From Cryobacterium psychrophilum (GTDB lineage: Bacteria; Actinomycetota; Actinomycetes; Actinomycetales; Microbacteriaceae): a DNA stretch of 64,000 nucleotides. The DNA lies in contig NZ_SODI01000001.1 in NCBI RefSeq assembly GCF_004365915.1, forward strand, positions 3,286,001 to 3,350,000. The letters run 5' to 3'. Each line of letters starts with the position of its first letter. Within the stretch, counting starts at the first letter, position 1. Of the stretch, positions 58,646 through 64,000 are shown piece after piece. The position numbers and the translations under genes were made by a program. Below the pieces are notes generated by a model, which saw only the letters and a program-made list of their open reading frames with translations, did not search any database and was not told where the DNA came from.

Positions 58646-59251
58646 ATGACAGTTGCAACACCGGTCGGCGTGCTCGCGCTGCAAGGAGACTTTCGCGAGC
58701 ACGCCGACGTTCTTCGTACCCTCGGCGCCACGGTTGAGCTGGTTCGGCGTCCGGAGGAACTCGCGCGCGTCGGTGGCCTGGTGATCCCGGGCGGCGAGTC
58801 AAGCGTGATGGACAAACTCGCTCGCATGTTTGATCTCTTCGATCCGCTGCAGTCAGCCGTGCGTGCCGGCATGCCCGTATACGGAACCTGTGCGGGCCTG
58901 ATCATGCTCGCTGACACAGTGCTCGATGGCATGAAGGGGCAGCAGAGCATCGGCGGCCTCGACATCGAGGTGCGCCGCAACGCCTTCGGCTCGCAGAACG
59001 AATCCTTCGAAACCGACCTTCAGGTGGCGAGTCTCGGAGACGCGCCGGTGCACGCCGCCTTCATTCGCGCGCCCGTGGTCGAGCGCGTCGGGCCGTTGGC
59101 TACGTCCCTCGCCACGCTCTCCGACGGTCGCTGCGTGGCCGTGGAGCAGGGCAACCTGCTCGGCACGTCATTCCACCCGGAGATGACGGGCGAGTACCGC
59201 TTTCACGAGTACTTCCTGCAGAAGGTTGCCTCCGCAGCATTTCGTCGATAG
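58646..59251 (+). CDS. pdxT: Pyridoxal 5'-phosphate synthase glutaminase subunit PdxT
   Basis: 201 residues, class I glutamine amidotransferase that feeds ammonia to PdxS. Catalytic triad: Cys in VYGTCAGLIMLAD, His and Glu in FHPEMTGEYRFHEYF. VLALQGDFREHADVLRTLG and IPGGESSVMDKLARM are family blocks. It lies directly after pdxS and is surely co-transcribed. Confidence 0.97.
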   Translation: MTVATPVGVLALQGDFREHADVLRTLGATVELVRRPEELARVGGLVIPGGESSVMDKLARMFDLFDPLQSAVRAGMPVYGTCAGLIMLADTVLDGMKGQQSIGGLDIEVRRNAFGSQNESFETDLQVASLGDAPVHAAFIRAPVVERVGPLATSLATLSDGRCVAVEQGNLLGTSFHPEMTGEYRFHEYFLQKVASAAFRR

Positions 59252-59318
59252 GGCCTCGGGTCGATAGTGTCTATCAACGATCACTTTCGGTTACACCCTG
59301 GTGGGAAATGAGTCAACG

Positions 59319-59909
59319 ATGACCAAGTATGTGGCCCTGTTGCGGGGCATCAATGTGAATGATGGCATCACGATTGCCATGAGCGACCTGGGCGACCTGT
59401 TTCGGGAACTCGGCTTCTCCGATGTGCACACCGTGCTCGCGAGCGGAAACGTACTGTTCCGAACGGGCACCGGCCCCGTGGACTCCGACGAAGAAATTGA
59501 CCCCAAGGTCGCGGCGGCCGATGTTGCCGAGCGGAAGGCGGTCGTCGAGACCGCGCTTCGCGAACGCTTCGGATACGAGGCCGGCATCGTGCTCGTCGAG
59601 GTGGAGCGCCTCGACCGCATTATTCGGGCTTACCCCTTCGATGGGGAGCGCGACGGCTGGCAGCCCTACGTCATGTTCGCCTCCGACCGGTCGGCACTGA
59701 CCGAACTGGCCGGACACGCCAGGGAGCTCGACGGCAACGAAGAGCGAATCGAACTCGGTCACGGCGTGCTGTATTGGGAAGTGCGCAAGTCCGTGGGCGC
59801 CAAGAGTCACTTCAGTAAGAAGAGCGGCAAGCCGAAGTACCGCGAGATGACGACGACCCGCAACCTCCACACGCTCAACAACCTCATCCACGCCGACAGC
59901 CCGGCCTGA
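59319..59909 (+). CDS. DUF1697 family protein
   Basis: 196 residues from ATG 59319 (MTKYVALLRGINVNDGITIA), the family-typical start; an ATG-like site 18 nt upstream is less likely. The family core is FRELGFSDVHTVLASGNVLF, then FGYEAGIVLVEVERLDRI, and the C-terminal HFSKKSGKPKYREMTTTRNLHTLNNL. Function unknown. It lies between pdxT and yebC on the same strand and may have its own promoter. Confidence 0.9.
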   Translation: MTKYVALLRGINVNDGITIAMSDLGDLFRELGFSDVHTVLASGNVLFRTGTGPVDSDEEIDPKVAAADVAERKAVVETALRERFGYEAGIVLVEVERLDRIIRAYPFDGERDGWQPYVMFASDRSALTELAGHARELDGNEERIELGHGVLYWEVRKSVGAKSHFSKKSGKPKYREMTTTRNLHTLNNLIHADSPA

Positions 59910-60074
59910 GGCCACACGCCCAGCTTCCACGTGCTTCCGGCGGCCCCGGGCTAGAATAGAGGGCGCACCGCGGTGCCACAGTCACAGTCATTCAGTCACA
60001 TCGTCATTCAGTAACACAGTCACTGACTCACGCAGTACTGGCGAACTACGAGCGAGCAACTCAACGGGAGATTC

Positions 60075-60839
60075 ATGTCCGGGCATTCCAAATGGGCCAC
60101 AACGAAGCACCAAAAAGCCGTCACCGACTCTCGCCGGGCCAAGGCCTTCGCGAAGCTCATCAAGAACATCGAGGTCGCGGCCCGCATGGGCGGGGCAGAC
60201 CTGTCCGGTAACCCCACCCTGGTCGACGCCATCCAGAAGGCGAAGAAGACCTCCGTTCCCAACGACAATATCGATCGCGCCGTCAAACGCGGTGCCGGGC
60301 TGTCGGGCGAGCAGGTCGACTACACGACCATCATGTACGAGGGCTATGCCGCCCACGGTGTGGCCATCATGATCGAGTGCCTGACCGACAACAAGAACCG
60401 TGCGGCGGCCGAGGTGCGCACGACCATGGCACGCAACGGCGGCCAGATGGCGGACCCGGGCAGTGTTGCCTACAACTTCCACCGCAAGGGCGTCGTGGTC
60501 GTCAAGCACAGCCCCGCCATCACCGAAGACGACATCATGCTCGCCGTGCTCGACGCGGGTGCCGAAGAGGTCATTGATGAGGGCGAAACCTTTGAGGTGC
60601 TCTCGGAGGCACACGATCTCGTGGCGACACGAAGCGCCCTGCAGGCCGCGGGAATCGACTACGAATCGGCTGATATTGCCTTCGTGCCGTCCCTCAAGGT
60701 CGAGGTGGATGTCGAGACCGCACGCAAGGTGTTCCGTTTGATCGACGCGATGGAAGATCTCGACGACGTTCAGAACATCTACAGCAACTATGACATCTCA
60801 CCCGAGGTTCACGCCCAGCTCCAAGTCGACTCCGAGTAA
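60075..60839 (+). CDS. YebC/PmpR family DNA-binding regulatory protein
   Basis: 254 residues. Start [23 protein letters not shown] is the YebC hallmark. It continues with [41 protein letters not shown] and the C-terminal [12 protein letters not shown]. Relatives are transcription regulators, or translation factors that relieve ribosome stalling. CGGGAG precedes the ATG. It is followed after 5 nt by ruvC, the common bacterial order. Confidence 0.95.
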   Translation: MSGHSKWATTKHQKAVTDSRRAKAFAKLIKNIEVAARMGGADLSGNPTLVDAIQKAKKTSVPNDNIDRAVKRGAGLSGEQVDYTTIMYEGYAAHGVAIMIECLTDNKNRAAAEVRTTMARNGGQMADPGSVAYNFHRKGVVVVKHSPAITEDDIMLAVLDAGAEEVIDEGETFEVLSEAHDLVATRSALQAAGIDYESADIAFVPSLKVEVDVETARKVFRLIDAMEDLDDVQNIYSNYDISPEVHAQLQVDSE

Positions 60840-60844
60840 CGCCG

Positions 60845-61459
60845 GTGGCGGTCCGGGTGCTTGGAATCGACCCGGGCCTGACCCGGTGCGGTGTGGGCGT
60901 CGTTGACGTTGCCGGCAACCGTTCGGCGCGCCTCGTTGACGTCACGGTGCTGCGCAGCGGGCTCGATGTTCCCCTGGAACAGCGCCTGCTTGTGCTTGCC
61001 GAGGGTCTCGAAGAGATGCTCGACCGCCACAAGCCGCAATTCGTGGCCATCGAGCGCGTGTTTGCGCAGAACAATGTGCGCACCGTGATGGGAACGGCCC
61101 ACCTCAGTGGGGTCGCCCTGCTCCTGGCCGCGCGGCGGGGACTGCCCGTCACCCTGCACACGCCGAGCGAGGTCAAGGCAGCCATTACCGGGTACGGTTC
61201 CGCGGACAAGAAGCAGGTCGGAACGATGGTCGCTCGCATCCTCGGCCTCACGGAGGTCCCGAAACCGGCCGACGCGGCGGATGCCCTCGCGCTCGCTATC
61301 TGCCATGCGTGGCGAACGGGAATTGCCGGGGGGACGCTCCCGACGAGCGGTGCAGCGCCCGAAGGCGGCCCCGCAGAGCAGACTCCCGCGCAGAAAGCGT
61401 GGCGCGCCGCCGAGCGCGGCGCGTCGGTGTCGGCGGTGCCCCGTAGTCTTAAGCGGTGA
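60845..61459 (+). CDS. ruvC: Holliday junction endonuclease RuvC
   Basis: 204 residues; resolves Holliday junctions together with RuvAB. Acidic active-site residues: Asp in [14 protein letters not shown], Glu in [12 protein letters not shown], and the C-terminal Asp pair in [15 protein letters not shown]. The tail after residue 170 is Ala/Pro-rich. GTG start 5 nt after yebC. Its stop overlaps the ruvA GTG start by 4 nt. Confidence 0.96.
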   Translation: MAVRVLGIDPGLTRCGVGVVDVAGNRSARLVDVTVLRSGLDVPLEQRLLVLAEGLEEMLDRHKPQFVAIERVFAQNNVRTVMGTAHLSGVALLLAARRGLPVTLHTPSEVKAAITGYGSADKKQVGTMVARILGLTEVPKPADAADALALAICHAWRTGIAGGTLPTSGAAPEGGPAEQTPAQKAWRAAERGASVSAVPRSLKR

Positions 61460-62088
61460 TCTCTTCCGTACATGGCCTCGTCCTCTCCGCCGTTGGTTCC
61501 ACGGTCGTGATAGAAATCGGGGGAGTGGGCCTCGGCGTGCAGGTCACACCGGCCACCGCCCTGTCCCTGCGTATCAACGACGAGGCCCGCCTGCTCACGA
61601 CGCTCATAGTTCGAGAGGATTCCCTCACGCTCTACGGGTTTCCGAGCAACGACGAGCTTGCGGTGTTCGAGCTGCTTGTGGGTGTCACGGGGGTTGGTCC
61701 GAAATCGGCCCTCGGGGTGCTCGCGGTGCTCAGCCCCAACGAGATCGCCCAGGCGGTTGCCGACGATGCCGACGCCGTGTTCCGTAAGGTCAGCGGTATC
61801 GGGCCCAAAACCGCCAAACTCATCGTGCTGAGCCTGGCCGGCAAGCTAGCCATCACGGCCCAGACGCCGGCATCGACCAGACCAACCGGCAGCGCCACGG
61901 TGGCGTCGAGTGTGCAGGCGGCCCTCATCGGACTCGGCTGGTCAGAGCGTGTCGCTGCAGAGGCGGTCGATGAGACGCTGAAAACCCTGGACGCGGCCCC
62001 GGATGCGGTTCCACCAACGGTGGCCATGGTGCTTCGCCTGGCCCTCGGACGGCTCGGCCCCGCACAGAACCCGGGGCACCGGTCATGA
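61456..62088 (+). CDS. ruvA: Holliday junction branch migration subunit RuvA
   Basis: 210 residues. Domain I is an OB fold ([20 protein letters not shown]). Domain II has two helix-hairpin-helix motifs ([20 protein letters not shown] and [19 protein letters not shown]). Domain III is C-terminal and binds RuvB ([19 protein letters not shown]). GTG start inside the ruvC stop; overlaps ruvB by 4 nt. Confidence 0.96.
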   Translation: MISSVHGLVLSAVGSTVVIEIGGVGLGVQVTPATALSLRINDEARLLTTLIVREDSLTLYGFPSNDELAVFELLVGVTGVGPKSALGVLAVLSPNEIAQAVADDADAVFRKVSGIGPKTAKLIVLSLAGKLAITAQTPASTRPTGSATVASSVQAALIGLGWSERVAAEAVDETLKTLDAAPDAVPPTVAMVLRLALGRLGPAQNPGHRS

Positions 62089-63119
62089 CGACCGATCCGG
62101 GAGTCGAGGTCACCAACCCCACGCTCGCGAGCGAAACCGAGCTCGCGTTTGAGGGTGCCCTTCGACCGACGAGCCTGGGCGAATTCGTGGGCCAGCAGAA
62201 GGTTCGTGGCCAGCTCCAGCTCATGCTCACGGCCGCCACCATGCAGAATCGCACCCCCGACCATATTCTGCTCGCTGGCCCTCCGGGCCTGGGTAAAACC
62301 ACGCTTGCGATGATCATCGCCTACGAGGGAAACCGGCCGCTTCGCATGTCGAGTGGTCCGGCGATCCAGCACGCCGGCGACCTCGCCGCCGTGCTGTCAT
62401 CACTGGTGCCCGGCGAGGTGCTGTTTATCGACGAGATTCACCGCATGGCCCGTTCGGCCGAAGAAATGCTGTACCTTGCGATGGAAGACTTCCGGATCGA
62501 CATCATGGTGGGTAAGGGTGCGGGCGCCACGTCGGTTCCGCTTGAGCTTGCCCCCTTCACGCTCGTTGGGGCAACGACGCGCTCTGGACTGCTCCCGAAC
62601 CCGCTCCGCGATCGCTTCGGGTTCACCGCGAACCTCGAGTTTTATGCCGAGAGCGAACTTGAGCAGGTACTCGGCCGGGCGGCGCAGCTGATCAACCTTC
62701 CGATCGGACAGCGCGCCCTGGCCGAGATTGCCGGCCGTTGCCGCGGCACACCCCGCATCGCCAATCGGCTGCTCCGCCGCGTGCGGGACTACGCGCTCGT
62801 GCATGGCCACGACGCCGACCTCACCGCCGTACACGCGGCGCTGGAGCTCTACGACGTAGATGAAATCGGTCTCGACCGCCTCGACCGCGAGGTGATGAAG
62901 ATCATTCTGACCCGATTCGGTGGGGGACCGGTTGGCCTCAATACCCTGTCGGTTTCGGTCGGCGAGGAGTCGGAAACCATCGAGGCGGTCGTGGAGCCCT
63001 TCCTCGTGAGGATAGGCTTCCTCACGCGCACCCCGCGAGGGCGGGTGGCGACTGGCGCAGCGTGGCGACATTTCGGTCTGAATGATCCTCAGGTCGCCCT
63101 CACCCTGGATGACCTATAA
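62085..63119 (+). CDS. ruvB: Holliday junction branch migration ATPase RuvB
   Basis: 344 residues. AAA+ motor with Walker [16 protein letters not shown], Walker [20 protein letters not shown], sensor 1 [12 protein letters not shown], and the winged-helix C-terminus ending in [20 protein letters not shown]. It drives branch migration with RuvA. Coupled by ATGA overlap to ruvA; yajC follows after 74 nt. Confidence 0.97.
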   Translation: MTTDPGVEVTNPTLASETELAFEGALRPTSLGEFVGQQKVRGQLQLMLTAATMQNRTPDHILLAGPPGLGKTTLAMIIAYEGNRPLRMSSGPAIQHAGDLAAVLSSLVPGEVLFIDEIHRMARSAEEMLYLAMEDFRIDIMVGKGAGATSVPLELAPFTLVGATTRSGLLPNPLRDRFGFTANLEFYAESELEQVLGRAAQLINLPIGQRALAEIAGRCRGTPRIANRLLRRVRDYALVHGHDADLTAVHAALELYDVDEIGLDRLDREVMKIILTRFGGGPVGLNTLSVSVGEESETIEAVVEPFLVRIGFLTRTPRGRVATGAAWRHFGLNDPQVALTLDDL

Positions 63120-63193
63120 TTCAAGTTGGCTCGTTATGAGTCCCCACACAAACTTCGGCCCCGTCGGCCGCTATCGGAAGGTCTCACAATTTT

Positions 63194-63592
63194 ATGGATC
63201 CGTTGACACTCGTCATGCTTGGCGTTCTGGCAATGCTCGTCTTCTTCATGTTCCGCAACGGTCGCAAGCGCAAGCGCGACCAGGAAGCACTGCAGGCCAC
63301 CATGGTCGCCGGTGCTGACGTTATGACCAACTTCGGAATGTACGGCACCATCGTGTCGATCGACGAAGAAGAGAACAAGGTGGCGCTGCTCATCGCCCCC
63401 GGCACCATCGTGAACATCCACCGCCAGACCATCGCTCGCGTGGTTGAGCCGGTCGTGGACAAGGCCGACGAGGAATCCGATGACGACGTTCTCGCGGAGA
63501 GTCCCGTTATCGAGTCCCTCGGCGAACCCGAGTTCGGGCAGCGCGTCGACAGCGACGACAATGACAACCAGCCCAAAAAGGGCGACGCGTAA
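63194..63592 (+). CDS. yajC: Preprotein translocase subunit YajC
   Basis: 132 residues. One N-terminal transmembrane helix (LTLVMLGVLAMLVFFMFRNGR), then the YajC core GADVMTNFGMYGTIVSID and VALLIAPGTIVNIHRQTIARVVEP, and an acidic tail. Accessory partner of SecDF. GGAAGG precedes the ATG. A hairpin separates it from secD. Confidence 0.93.
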   Translation: MDPLTLVMLGVLAMLVFFMFRNGRKRKRDQEALQATMVAGADVMTNFGMYGTIVSIDEEENKVALLIAPGTIVNIHRQTIARVVEPVVDKADEESDDDVLAESPVIESLGEPEFGQRVDSDDNDNQPKKGDA

Positions 63593-63604
63593 CAAACCCC
63601 TCAC

Positions 63605-63632
63605 CGTGCCCACGCCTACTGGCGTGGGCACG
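63605..63632 (+). terminator. Hairpin between yajC and secD
   Basis: Perfect 12-bp arms (63605-63616 and 63621-63632) with a TACT loop. No T-run follows, so it may attenuate expression or only stabilise mRNA within the operon. Confidence 0.55.
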
Positions 63633-63654
63633 AGCATAGAAAGCTGAGTTCAAG

Positions 63655-64000
63655 GTGGCTAAGTCGTCCCCGGCCAAGAAGGCCTGGCGTTCCCTGACAT
63701 GGCTTGGCGTGATCATCGTCGGCCTCATCGCCTTCAACGCCGTTGGCGCCGTCAACGGGAACGGATCGTGGTCGCCCAAGCTCGCGCTCGATCTCGAGGG
63801 CGGCACACAGATCATCCTCGAGCCCAAGATTGAAGCCGGGGAAACCGTCTCCCAGGAGCAGTTGAACCAGGCCGTTTCGATCATCCGCCAGCGCATTGAC
63901 TCTGCCGGTGTCTCCGAGTCGGAGATCAACACCCAGGGTGGCACGAACATTGTGGTCTCGATCCCCGGAACACCCGACGACGCCACGATCAACCGCATCG
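63655..64000 (+). CDS. secD: Protein translocase subunit SecD (5' part, cut by window edge)
   Basis: The frame from GTG 63655 is open to the window edge, 115 residues of a usual 550-600. The first transmembrane helix is SLTWLGVIIVGLIAFNAVG, followed by the SecD hallmark KLALDLEGGTQIILEPK and the start of the P1 domain (QLNQAVSIIRQRIDSAGVSE). With SecF it uses the proton gradient to help complete protein export. Confidence 0.93.
   Translation, partial: MAKSSPAKKAWRSLTWLGVIIVGLIAFNAVGAVNGNGSWSPKLALDLEGGTQIILEPKIEAGETVSQEQLNQAVSIIRQRIDSAGVSESEINTQGGTNIVVSIPGTPDDATINRI

Overview
The window is a 64 kb piece of a high-GC Gram-positive (actinobacterial) chromosome. Frequent GTG starts, SepH, the DUF4193, DUF3093, DUF3710, DUF3159 and DUF3000 proteins, a MarP-type protease and the order yebC-ruvC-ruvA-ruvB-yajC-secD all point to Actinomycetota, most likely the family Microbacteriaceae. 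The genus cannot be fixed by eye.

Positions 1-31.4 kb are ordinary chromosome. In order they hold: E1 subunits of a 2-oxo acid dehydrogenase with an Lrp-type regulator; an MpaB-like protein; a YceI protein; a decayed amino-acid ABC transporter; small family-specific proteins; sepH; a dut-DUF3710-DUF3159 operon; acnA; dxs; a fatty-acid beta-oxidation pair; RNase D; a sulfurtransferase-SufE pair; zapE; an ammonium transporter behind a GlnR-like box; marP; a short gene relic; an NAD(P)-binding protein; and a tRNA cluster (Val-CAC on the minus strand, then Gly-GCC, Cys-GCA and Val-GAC on the plus strand).

Positions 31.37-53.74 kb are an integrated mobile element of about 22.3 kb, inserted in the 3' end of tRNA-Val(GAC). 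A 27-bp piece of the tRNA end is repeated exactly at the far boundary. Next to attL are an excisionase-like gene, a rolling-circle-type Rep, a hairpin-rich oriT candidate, a MobC-like protein and a relaxase. Next to attR is a tyrosine integrase. No conjugation (type IV secretion or FtsK/TraB) genes are seen, so it looks mobilizable rather than self-transmissible. The cargo is rich in defence and addiction genes: a DUF91/NucS-like nuclease, a uracil-DNA-glycosylase-family protein, an AbiE/MenT-like nucleotidyltransferase with its HTH partner, an MNT-type nucleotidyltransferase, VapBC, decayed antitoxins, and a tightly overlapping three-gene operon (MmeI/YeeA-type N6-adenine methyltransferase, DEAD-like helicase, GIY-YIG nuclease). 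That operon is the strongest candidate for a little-described restriction system.

Positions 53.74-64 kb return to housekeeping genes: a DUF2269 membrane protein, thrS, a HIT protein, pdxS-pdxT, DUF1697, yebC, ruvCAB, yajC and the start of secD. Across the chromosome, and at one operon in the element, a -10-like TANNNT lies exactly 6 nt before an ATG or GTG, which suggests frequent leaderless transcription.
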